Below are positions 1 to 5,194 of a stretch of 5,405 nucleotides of DNA, piece after piece (within the stretch, counting starts at the first letter, position 1; every line of letters begins with the position of its first letter). Position numbers and translations under genes: made by a program. Origin of the DNA: an uncultured Pseudomonadota bacterium (lineage in GTDB: Bacteria > SAR324 > NAC60-12); assembly GCA_913056375.1 (NCBI GenBank), contig CAJXNF010000227.1:1-5405 (forward strand), given 5' to 3'. The notes under the pieces were generated by a model. The model was given only the letters and a program-made list of their open reading frames with translations. It made no database searches and had not been told where the DNA came from.

Positions 1-203
1 TTGTGCAGGTACTCATCGATGAGATCCCGCCAATGCCTCGAGCAACTCCCAAATAGCTCTTCCTTATTTCGGAAGTAGTTATAAATCGTCCCCTTACCAA
101 TACCTGCTTCCCTGGCAATTTGATCCACACTGGTCTTTCGGAAACCATAGTGGAGAAATAACTTTTCGGCTGCGGCTTGGATTTGTTGCTCCATCCCGTT
201 CAT
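1..203 (-). CDS. TetR/AcrR-family transcriptional regulator, N-terminal part (cut by window edge)
   Basis: The 67 visible codons encode the DNA-binding domain of a TetR-family repressor. After a short lead, residues about 5-22 form helix 1 (QQIQAAAEKLFLHYGFRKTS), followed by the helix-turn-helix at about 25-44 with the family pattern SVDQIAREAGIGKGTIYNYF and then the usual RNKEELF. The ligand-binding C-terminal domain lies outside the window, so the effector cannot be predicted. Proteins of this family usually bind palindromic operators as dimers and often repress their own gene. The 5' region carries dyads that overlap a possible promoter, which fits this. The start at 203 has no clear Shine-Dalgarno; an in-frame ATG at 194 is an alternative, also weakly supported. 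It lies downstream of the hydrolase gene on the same strand, so a functional link to that gene is possible but unproven. Family assignment is secure. Confidence 0.93.
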   Translation of the reverse strand, partial: MNGMEQQIQAAAEKLFLHYGFRKTSVDQIAREAGIGKGTIYNYFRNKEELFGSCSRHWRDLIDEYLH

Positions 204-273
204 AAGTAAGTGGAATACTAGAAGTGTGAATTGGGTTATTCAGTTTTACTGCTTTGTGAAAAAAATTTGATTT

Positions 274-298
274 GATGACCAGACTAGTCATCCGGTCA
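274..298. promoter_or_regulatory. Overlapping dyads, likely operator of the TetR-family regulator
   Basis: Three overlapping inverted repeats are readable: GATGAC-N7-GTCATC (274-292), the perfect palindrome GACTAGTC (282-289), and TGACC-N13-GGTCA (276-298). They lie 70-95 bases upstream of the tetR start and just downstream of a TTGACA-like element, where a bound repressor would block transcription. TetR-family regulators typically bind dyads of this size and often control themselves. The site is visible; binding by this protein is inference. Confidence 0.5.
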
Positions 299-304
299 AT
301 TCAA

Positions 305-310
305 TGTCAA
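305..310 (-). promoter_or_regulatory. Possible -35 element (TTGACA) of the tetR promoter
   Basis: The minus strand reads TTGACA, a perfect sigma-70 -35 hexamer. At 17 bases spacing the -10 position is CTAGTC, which is poor, so a good -10 is missing. The extent of the promoter is therefore uncertain. Its position next to the dyads makes a repressed promoter plausible. Confidence 0.3.
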
Positions 311-435
311 ATCTAAAATTGGACAGGTGACCATTTTTTTCATTTAGTCAAATTCTGACAAGAAAACTCTTCTGAAATGAAAAAATCGTAGTGAATTCTA
401 GGAGTAAATGATGGAGAGAAATTGGAGTTGGTGCA

Positions 436-466
436 GACGGACCTCGATAGATTTTTGAAGTCCGTC
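436..466 (-). terminator. Hairpin after the hydrolase gene, possible weak terminator or 3' stabiliser
   Basis: On the minus strand GACGGACTTC pairs with GAGGTCCGTC: ten pairs including one G-U wobble, around an 11-base loop. It begins about 18 bases after the hydrolase stop codon. On the plus strand the wobble becomes a C/A mismatch, so the minus-strand RNA folds better. There is no U-run after the stem, so it is not a classical intrinsic terminator; Rho-dependent ending or transcript-end protection are alternatives. Confidence 0.35.
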
Positions 467-484
467 ACTCTTTGAGAGGCTCTT

Positions 485-1351
485 TTAGGCAGCGCCATGC
501 TGTTTGAACCACTGCTGCAGTCGTTGCCAACCATCCTTGGCTGCATCGGGGTCATAGCTTGGACGGTAATCCGCATGAAAACCATGTTGGGACTGATCGT
601 AGACACGGATTTCAGAGACCGATCCACTGGACTTCAAGGCACTATTCATTCGATTCACACTGTCCAAGGAAATCCCCCGGTCTTTTCCTGCATAGAGTCC
701 CAAGACAGGCCCATTCAGCTGGTCGACAAGATCAATCGGATTTTGAGGCTTCAGCTCACTTGGTTCTCCTTCCAACTGACCATACCACGCCACACCCGCC
801 CGAATCAGGGGATTGTGCGCCGTGTACAACCAAGTGATTCGGCCACCCCAGCAGAAGCCAGTAACACCCATCTTAGTGGTGTCTCCGTGGTTCAATCCAG
901 CCCATGCTGCCGCTGCATCAAGATCACTCATCACCTGGGCATCCGGTACCTTTGAAACGACCTGGCCGATGATCTCACGGTAATCTTTGAAGTTTGAGAC
1001 GTCCCCTTGCCGATAATACAGCTCAGGGGCAATCGCCAGATGACCCAATTTCGCGAAACGCCGACAGACATCTTGAATATGCTGATGCACTCCAAAAATT
1101 TCCTGAATCACCAGCACCACTGGATATACTCCATCTCCAATTGGACGAGCATAGTATCCAGGGATACTTCCATCAGTGGTGGGGATATTGATTTCACCAG
1201 CGACGAGTCCGTTACTGTCGGTTGTGATCACTGATTGTGCTTGTATCGGCTGCACAGCCAAAGCGAAACCTGCCGTTGCCAAACCTCCAACGACAAACTC
1301 TCGACGACTGAACTCCATTTTTGGAGCCAAGCTCGCTATATGCTCTTGCAT
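485..1351 (-). CDS. Tat-exported dienelactone hydrolase family protein
   Basis: The 288-residue protein is an alpha/beta hydrolase of the dienelactone hydrolase (DLH, PF01738) family. Many such enzymes hydrolyse lactones or esters with a Cys-Asp-His triad. All three are in family context: Cys167 in GVTGFCWGGR, Asp224 in LYAGKDRG and His256 in SQHGFHADYR. Glu84 in the conserved IQEIFG segment matches the Glu that modulates the Cys nucleophile. The N-terminus carries a twin-arginine signal (SRREF, Arg16-Arg17, then a mildly hydrophobic stretch and a cleavage region near PIQAQS), so export of the folded enzyme to the periplasm is expected. This resembles Tat-bearing members such as YghX, and the mature part matches the family length of about 230-250. 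The start at 1351 is supported by GGAG seven bases upstream; Met12 has no such site. Substrate is unknown; true dienelactone activity is not implied, since no chlorocatechol genes are nearby. Confidence 0.9.
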   Translation of the reverse strand: MQEHIASLAPKMEFSRREFVVGGLATAGFALAVQPIQAQSVITTDSNGLVAGEINIPTTDGSIPGYYARPIGDGVYPVVLVIQEIFGVHQHIQDVCRRFAKLGHLAIAPELYYRQGDVSNFKDYREIIGQVVSKVPDAQVMSDLDAAAAWAGLNHGDTTKMGVTGFCWGGRITWLYTAHNPLIRAGVAWYGQLEGEPSELKPQNPIDLVDQLNGPVLGLYAGKDRGISLDSVNRMNSALKSSGSVSEIRVYDQSQHGFHADYRPSYDPDAAKDGWQRLQQWFKQHGAA

Positions 1352-1491
1352 CTGAATCTCCGTGAGGGAATGAATGATTCATCGAGATAATCATTTGAAT
1401 ATCTTGATACAAAAACGCTAGCAGCCTTCTCTCAGACTGACAATTAGGAAATCATGATTAGCCATTCTTAACTGATTTCTAGCTGATTGAA
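1352..1491. other. Intergenic region with AATCAT-type dyads upstream of the hydrolase gene
   Basis: These 140 bases separate the aldolase-like gene from the hydrolase gene downstream of it. No intrinsic terminator follows the aldolase stop codon, so read-through into the hydrolase is possible. The gap contains AATGATT-N9-AATCATT (1373-1395) and the perfect palindrome AATCATGATT (1450-1459). No promoter with two good hexamers is evident on the minus strand. Confidence 0.5.
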
Positions 1492-2493
1492 TTACCCCAA
1501 ACCAGCTTTCAAAACCTCCTCGGTCAGCTCCAAATCGGCGTTCAGCTCTCTTAGAGGGCGAACGCCTAGCTTCTCTAGATCCGCATGATACGCCTTGGTT
1601 GCCTCCACAGAATCTAATCCTTCTTCAATCGTTCGACGCATTGCCTTTACCATGGCTACAGAGTCTTCTGCGAAATAGATCTTGCGACCAAAAAGAGCGA
1701 CTCGAGCCCCATATTTTTCTGCCTGGCGGATCAGTTCCAAGCAATCTCTAGTGGTTCCAGCTGAACCTCCAAGAATCCCAAAAATTAGATTTCCGGGATC
1801 ATAAGAGGCGATCTCCTCCGTTGCGGCTGGTCCATTGTAGGCGGCCTTGAGGAAAAGTGGACGATCGTGCCTGGAAACAGCTGCTAAACACCGTACGATC
1901 GCATCATTATTGTAGGAGCCAAAATCAGCACCTGGGGTCACTACGTGTGTCTGTGGATTAAAGACTTCCAGAAAGTGTCGGACACCTTGGGCAGAGGCTT
2001 CGTCTCTAAAGCGAGCGTAAGCTTCCAGAGTACGATGATCCTGCTGAAGATCGTTGTAGAAGGTAATCGCATACAAACCCAAATCTGCGACTGGTTTCAC
2101 TCGATCAAGGCGAGCTGTTCTGAACGGCAGTGCGGGTTGAGATGAATAAGAAGCTCCTCGGCCTACCCAAATATCCGTAGTATCATTGAGCCGAATCGCA
2201 GGGGTGATTTCCGTATTTGCGTAAGCACCCTGCTGGGTGAGGATCTCCGCCGTTGAAAGCGAGGTGAGCATGATATCCACGAGGTCACTCTCCATAATCT
2301 TCAGCATATCATCTCGATACACCTTGATTGGATTATAACGCCCACTCGATTGTCCTTCTGAGTCTTTCTGCAAACCGGCCGTCTTGCAACCATTTGCCAT
2401 GTCAGCGTCTTTTGCGTCTGCAATAATGAAATCTTTTGGAGTGTATTGACCATTGCGAATGCGGGCCAACTTTTGGTCTAGTCTTTTGCTCAT
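1492..2493 (-). CDS. Class I aldolase-fold protein, DhnA/LacD-like, substrate unknown
   Basis: The 333-residue protein looks like a TIM barrel of the DeoC/FbaB(DhnA)/LacD aldolase superfamily. Family-like strands are DFIIADAKDADMA (21-33), DLVDIMLTS (70-78), LGLYAITFYND (138-148), HFLEVFNP (173-180), RPLFLKAAYNGP (211-222), LIFGILGGSAGTT (236-248) and ARVALFGRKI (263-272). Lys216 in FLKAAYNG sits where class I aldolases place the Schiff-base lysine, and the GGSAGTT loop resembles the phosphate-binding loop of DhnA-type enzymes. There is no signal peptide, so it should be cytoplasmic. The start at 2493 has no clear Shine-Dalgarno, but the protein reads well from there and the next Met (32) would cut the first strand. 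Similar uncharacterised proteins are often annotated as fructose-bisphosphate aldolase-like; that reaction is not demonstrated here. A catabolic role in sugar or polyol breakdown is an inference from the fold. Confidence 0.75.
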   Translation of the reverse strand: MSKRLDQKLARIRNGQYTPKDFIIADAKDADMANGCKTAGLQKDSEGQSSGRYNPIKVYRDDMLKIMESDLVDIMLTSLSTAEILTQQGAYANTEITPAIRLNDTTDIWVGRGASYSSQPALPFRTARLDRVKPVADLGLYAITFYNDLQQDHRTLEAYARFRDEASAQGVRHFLEVFNPQTHVVTPGADFGSYNNDAIVRCLAAVSRHDRPLFLKAAYNGPAATEEIASYDPGNLIFGILGGSAGTTRDCLELIRQAEKYGARVALFGRKIYFAEDSVAMVKAMRRTIEEGLDSVEATKAYHADLEKLGVRPLRELNADLELTEEVLKAGLG

Positions 2494-2771
2494 GAGATCT
2501 ATCTGGGCTGGTGTTGAGAAGATTTTTCCGAAGTAGGAAATTTAAGAAAAAAATTCTATCTAAATGATCGTGGAAAAGGCGCTGGTAGCTCAAGACAATA
2601 CAGCCTGATTCAAAATCTGATATTTCTGCAAATTGAAGGTGGGATTGGAAAAGAATGTGATCTTGGAGGAAACTTCAGAATTTTGATGTAGGTTTTTTTA
2701 GTAAATCAAGCAGGGAAGGATGATCCCGCTACCAGCTTTTTCAGTATCAAGCAGCAGGATCTAATCGATAC
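2494..2771. other. Intergenic region between the pentapeptide gene and the aldolase-like gene
   Basis: No supportable gene is present in these 278 bases; the open frame that enters the region from the left is a shadow of the aldolase gene. It should hold the aldolase promoter on the minus strand, but I cannot see a clear pair of hexamers. An inverted pair GCTGGTAGC (2581-2589) and GCTACCAGC (2728-2736) is too far apart and too short to interpret. Confidence 0.5.
2709..2730 (-). terminator. Hairpin downstream of the pentapeptide gene, weak terminator candidate
   Basis: AGC-A-GGGA and TCCCGCT form a seven-pair stem with one bulged base and a seven-base loop, about 41 bases beyond the pentapeptide stop codon. 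On the minus strand the sequence after the stem is not a U-run, so intrinsic termination is doubtful. Confidence 0.25.
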
Positions 2772-3353
2772 TCAACAATCGTCGTAGGAGACTTCTCCGT
2801 TGGGCATAGTCGTATTGCAAAACTCCGCATTATTGAGCAGGCTCAAGCGGAGGTCGGCGCCCATGAGAGTGGCTGCACTCAGATTTGAACGACTAAGGTC
2901 TGCTCTGATCAAGTTGGATTCGCTCAAGTCCGCACGAATGAGTTTTGCCTGCCTCAAGTCTGCGTTGTTGAGGTTTGCCTTGCCGACGAATGCCTCGGTT
3001 AGGTCTGCATTGTAGAGTTGTGCATCACGCATATCGGCACCACTCAAGTCTGCAGCTCCCAAGTAGGCTCCACTCAGATAAGCTCCCGAAAGTTTCGCTT
3101 CCTGAAGATTCGCACCCCGCAGTTTGGCTTGCTCCAGATTCGCGTTACTCAGATCCGCTCCACGTAAGTCTGCACTCTGAAGATTGGCTCCCAAAAGAAT
3201 TGCATTGCTCAAATCAGCATTGCGCAGCTCTGCTCCGCTCAGATCGCAGCGGACACATTTCTTCATTGATTTGACCATCCGAACATCATCATCATTGAAC
3301 GCCTGAGCTGTCCATCCACAGGTCAGTGCCAATGCGAGCAACAGATATTTCAT
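2772..3353 (-). CDS. Secreted pentapeptide-repeat protein
   Basis: The 193-residue product starts with a Sec signal peptide (MKYLLLALALTCGWTAQA, cleavage after Ala18). About 28 tandem pentapeptides follow from roughly residue 37 to 178, in the A(D/N)LxG/A(N/D)L pattern that folds into a right-handed quadrilateral beta-helix. Four cysteines flank the helix in two pairs: Cys33/Cys36 (KCVRC) at the front and Cys179/Cys193 (FCNTTMP ... DDC) at the end. After export these could form capping disulfides. The FCNTTMPNG terminus recurs in exported members of this family. The start at 3353 is chosen because AAGGA lies six bases upstream and the signal peptide begins there; the same frame extends to an ATG at 3407, but that would put 18 polar residues before the signal. 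Function is unknown. DNA-mimic, gyrase-protecting members are cytoplasmic, so that role is unlikely. Confidence 0.9.
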   Translation of the reverse strand: MKYLLLALALTCGWTAQAFNDDDVRMVKSMKKCVRCDLSGAELRNADLSNAILLGANLQSADLRGADLSNANLEQAKLRGANLQEAKLSGAYLSGAYLGAADLSGADMRDAQLYNADLTEAFVGKANLNNADLRQAKLIRADLSESNLIRADLSRSNLSAATLMGADLRLSLLNNAEFCNTTMPNGEVSYDDC

Positions 3354-3360
3354 TGAATTT

Positions 3361-3373
3361 CCTTTAAGAAAGG
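3361..3373 (-). promoter_or_regulatory. Small hairpin covering the pentapeptide gene ribosome binding site
   Basis: On the minus strand CCTTT-CTT-AAAGG forms a five-pair stem with a three-base loop, and most of the Shine-Dalgarno sequence AAGGA lies in its 3' arm. It could damp translation initiation. The stem is short and AT-rich, so its effect may be small. Confidence 0.3.
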
Positions 3374-3541
3374 AGCACATCGTTCTATTGCGGGATCTGC
3401 TCCACAACCAAAATTCGAGGATTGAAAAGAAAAAAGTTTCTAAGCAACATCTATGCAGTCTACAAAGTGCTGTTCGGTTGAATCATTCAGATCTCAATCA
3501 AGTGCAAATTCAAAAGACTCACAATCAAAGAATTTTTTTGT

Positions 3542-3562
3542 TTGACATATCAATCTTATAAT
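3542..3562 (+). promoter_or_regulatory. Possible promoter of the sugar-binding protein gene (TATAAT at 3557)
   Basis: A perfect TATAAT occurs at 3557-3562 and a perfect TTGACA at 3542-3547, but only nine bases separate them, too close for one sigma-70 promoter. The TATAAT at standard spacing would use TTTTTT (3534-3539) as -35. If active, the transcript would have a leader of about 175 bases before the binding-protein start codon. Confidence 0.3.
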
Positions 3563-3732
3563 GCAATTTTGCCGAAATTTTTTTCCCAAATGGATTCTGG
3601 GGAACGCCCTGTCTTGGGAAGTTTAATCAACAATCTAGAATGGGAGGTCACGACAGCTACATCCTGGATCAGTAGAGTTTTCGAGCAAAGAACCAAAGTG
3701 GTTCAGATGAGATTATTATTTCTATTCCTGAT

Positions 3733-3736
3733 GGAG
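3733..3736 (+). promoter_or_regulatory. Ribosome binding site of the sugar-binding protein gene
   Basis: GGAG lies eight bases before the ATG at 3745. With the signal peptide that begins at this ATG it fixes the start. Confidence 0.7.
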
Positions 3737-3744
3737 TCAAAAAT

Positions 3745-4740
3745 ATGAAATTCTTTAAGTCTATTCTGATTTCAGCCTTATTAGCTGGATTGAGTGTTAC
3801 AGCCTATGCCGCCCCAACAAGCCAGGATCTTGGTAGTAAATGGTGTAAGGATGTGCGTATCCACTTTTTCGCTGGTGGAGCCGAAGGGGATGGTTTCGCT
3901 GGAATTGTCCAGGCTGGTGCAGAAAATGCCATTAGAGATACTGGCGCAGATGCAGAAATACTTTACTCCGAGTGGCAGTCAGACCGAATGATTCAACAAC
4001 TACGTGAAGCAATTGGTGCTGGAGTCGATGGAATTGCGATGATGGGACATCCTGGTGAAGAAGCAATTATGCCTCTTGCGCAAGTTGCAAACGAGGAAGG
4101 AATCTTGATGATGTATCAGAATGTTGATGTGCCAGCAGTCAGAGCAAAATTTGGAGGCGGGTATGTTGGTGCAAACCTAGCCACACAAGGATATATGCTT
4201 GGCCAAGAGGCCATCAGAAGATTTGATCTGAAAAAAGGAGATAAAGCGGTCGTTATGGTGCCAATTGGAGATTACTCTCGAGCACAAAGAGAGGATAACG
4301 TACGCATTGCTTTTGAGGAACATGGAATGGAGGTCGTTGTGCTGGATGGTACGCCGGAATATGCAACAGATCCCAACTCAGCTATTCCCGTCATTTCAGC
4401 CGCACTCGCAGCCAATTCCGATGCGAAGATTCTAGTTCATACGGGTGGCCAAATGCTTGGAAATGCTGAAACATTTGCTGTTGCAGCTGGATATGGTCCG
4501 AATGAATTACTTCAAATCGGTTTCGATACTAGTCCCCAAGTCATGTCTGGATTCGTAAACGGGTTTGTACATTTGACCTCTGATCAACAACCCTTCTTGC
4601 AAGGGTATTTACCTGTTTTGTCCCTTTGCCAAATGAAGGTTATGGGACTAGGTGCTTTGAATCAAGATACTGGCGCTGGTTTTGTCACAACGGAGAACTA
4701 TGAATCTGTTATGGCTTTGGCTAATGCTGGATTAAGATAA
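3745..4740 (+). CDS. Periplasmic sugar-binding protein of a simple-sugar ABC transporter
   Basis: The 331-residue protein has a Sec signal peptide (cleavage after AYA, residue 22) and then the two-lobed fold of the type I periplasmic binding proteins (Peripla_BP_4, PF13407). Typical segments are DVRIHFFAGGAEGDGFAGIVQAG (36-58, lobe 1 and ligand entry), GVDGIAMMGHPG (93-104), GGGYVGANLATQGYMLGQ (137-154), DKAVVMVPIGDYSRAQRE (166-183), IGFDTSP (258-264) and TSDQQPFLQGYLPVL (278-292), the last a strong signature of sugar-uptake members. Length is normal for the family. Cys34 and Cys295 could form a disulfide in the periplasm. It would deliver a monosaccharide or polyol to an ABC importer, but the ligand cannot be read from sequence. 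The next gene is the expected ATPase, but only its beginning remains and no permease follows, so the binding protein may be orphaned here. A strong terminator directly follows. Confidence 0.93.
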   Translation: MKFFKSILISALLAGLSVTAYAAPTSQDLGSKWCKDVRIHFFAGGAEGDGFAGIVQAGAENAIRDTGADAEILYSEWQSDRMIQQLREAIGAGVDGIAMMGHPGEEAIMPLAQVANEEGILMMYQNVDVPAVRAKFGGGYVGANLATQGYMLGQEAIRRFDLKKGDKAVVMVPIGDYSRAQREDNVRIAFEEHGMEVVVLDGTPEYATDPNSAIPVISAALAANSDAKILVHTGGQMLGNAETFAVAAGYGPNELLQIGFDTSPQVMSGFVNGFVHLTSDQQPFLQGYLPVLSLCQMKVMGLGALNQDTGAGFVTTENYESVMALANAGLR

Positions 4741-4748
4741 ATGGCAGT

Positions 4749-4778
4749 AGCTGGCCTCTACTGAGGTCAGCTTTTTTT
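4749..4778 (+). terminator. Intrinsic terminator after the sugar-binding protein gene
   Basis: AGCTGGCCTC, a TACT loop and GAGGTCAGCT form a ten-pair stem with one G-U wobble, starting eight bases after the stop codon. The last stem base opens a run of seven T, giving a six-base U tail after the stem. Such a terminator between binding protein and ATPase is common in ABC operons: partial read-through gives more binding protein than membrane components. Confidence 0.9.
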
Positions 4779-4894
4779 CATTTTTAGAAATGTTTGTTGA
4801 ACTTAAAGATACTGGATAATTAATTATTTTAGTCAGTCAACCCTGTTAAAACTACTAAAATGTATAACCATATCTCCCAAAGAAATTATCTTCT
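4779..4894 (+). other. AT-rich leader between the terminator and the ATPase remnant
   Basis: The 116 bases are strongly AT-rich. They contain a perfect 12-base palindrome, ATAATTAATTAT (4816-4827), and a TATAAC (4863-4868) that could act as a -10, though without a good -35 at the right distance. The Shine-Dalgarno region before the ATPase start is weak (AAAGAA). Confidence 0.4.
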
Positions 4895-5161
4895 ATGGAA
4901 CCAATAATTGAGTTAAGAAACATCAGTAAAAAATTTGGTGGCATCACTGCCCTGAATTCAGTTTCACTAGAAGTTAATGAAGGCGAAGTTGTAGGATTGA
5001 TAGGGGATAATGGTGCAGGAAAATCAACACTCATTAAAACATTAGTTGGAGTTCATCAACCAGACTTCGGCGAGATATTTATTCGCGGTCAGAAAGCTGA
5101 GAATTGCATACGTCTGAAGGACCTTAGAAACCTCGCTGATTCTCTCGACGTATCTAGTTAG
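4895..5161 (+). pseudogene. Sugar ABC transporter ATPase, 5' remnant
   Basis: The first ~67 residues are the start of a simple-sugar ABC ATPase (RbsA/XylG/FrcA type). They include IIELRNISKKFGGITALNSV, Walker A at 37-45 (GDNGAGKST), the following helix LIKTLVGVHQPD and the GEIFIRGQK strand. The frame then ends at a TAG after 88 codons. Full-length family members have about 260 residues for one domain or about 500 for the duplicated form. The Q-loop, LSGGQ signature, Walker B, D-loop and switch His are all absent, so it cannot hydrolyse ATP by itself. The last ~20 residues (LKDLRNLADSLDVSS) do not continue the family cleanly. They may be a short internal deletion (LADSLDVSS resembles the family's QDLALADNLDV stretch) or the tail of another gene. 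Third-position GC rises from 12/56 codons to 15/32 across codon 57, supporting a junction. A sequencing or assembly error is the main alternative. Confidence 0.8.
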
Positions 5162-5194
5162 GCTGAACCGCATATGAGGTCCAGCGAAAACACT

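Larger units (their letters stand above)
204..484. other. Intergenic region between tetR and the hydrolase gene
   Basis: No convincing gene is present in these 281 bases. The left half holds the putative tetR promoter and operator cluster on the minus strand. The right half holds a hairpin just after the hydrolase stop codon. Open frames here are out of frame with tetR or lack initiation signals. Confidence 0.7.
3354..3744. other. Divergent intergenic region between the pentapeptide and sugar-binding protein genes
   Basis: These 391 bases lie between genes reading outward in both directions, so two promoters are expected. On the plus strand a perfect TATAAT (3557-3562) is the best -10 candidate. 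The quasi-palindrome TGAATCATTCA (3479-3489) and the inverted repeat GAACC-N5-GGTTC (3690-3704) are possible operator or leader structures. A 68-codon TTG-initiated frame (3542-3748) has no Shine-Dalgarno and no recognisable features; I do not call it a gene. Confidence 0.55.

Noticed and set aside
94..291. 65-codon minus-strand frame overlapping the tetR start
   Set aside because: Out of frame with the clear TetR helix-turn-helix coding sequence and featureless.
497..955. 152-codon plus-strand open frame, plus another at 559-837, opposite the hydrolase gene
   Set aside because: Antisense shadows of a secure gene; no protein features, and codon pattern follows the complement of the hydrolase.
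2581..2736. Inverted pair GCTGGTAGC / GCTACCAGC, possible mobile-element ends
   Set aside because: Only nine bases, nothing coding between the copies, and no target duplication visible.
2800..3274. Two plus-strand open frames (2800-3015 and 2975-3274) with repetitive leucine/serine/alanine patterns
   Set aside because: They are the reverse complement of the pentapeptide repeats; the periodicity is inherited from the real gene on the other strand.
2772..3407. Longer version of the pentapeptide gene starting at 3407
   Set aside because: Would put 18 polar residues before a good signal peptide, while the start at 3353 has a well-spaced AAGGA.
3690..3712. GGTTCAGAT resembling a tRNA T-loop box
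   Set aside because: No acceptor or anticodon stem can be drawn around it; GAACC-N5-GGTTC is a simple inverted repeat.
3542..3748. 68-codon TTG-started frame ending in an ATGA overlap with the sugar-binding protein start
   Set aside because: The overlap looks like translational coupling, but there is no Shine-Dalgarno, no recognisable sequence features, and its start sits on the TTGACA element.
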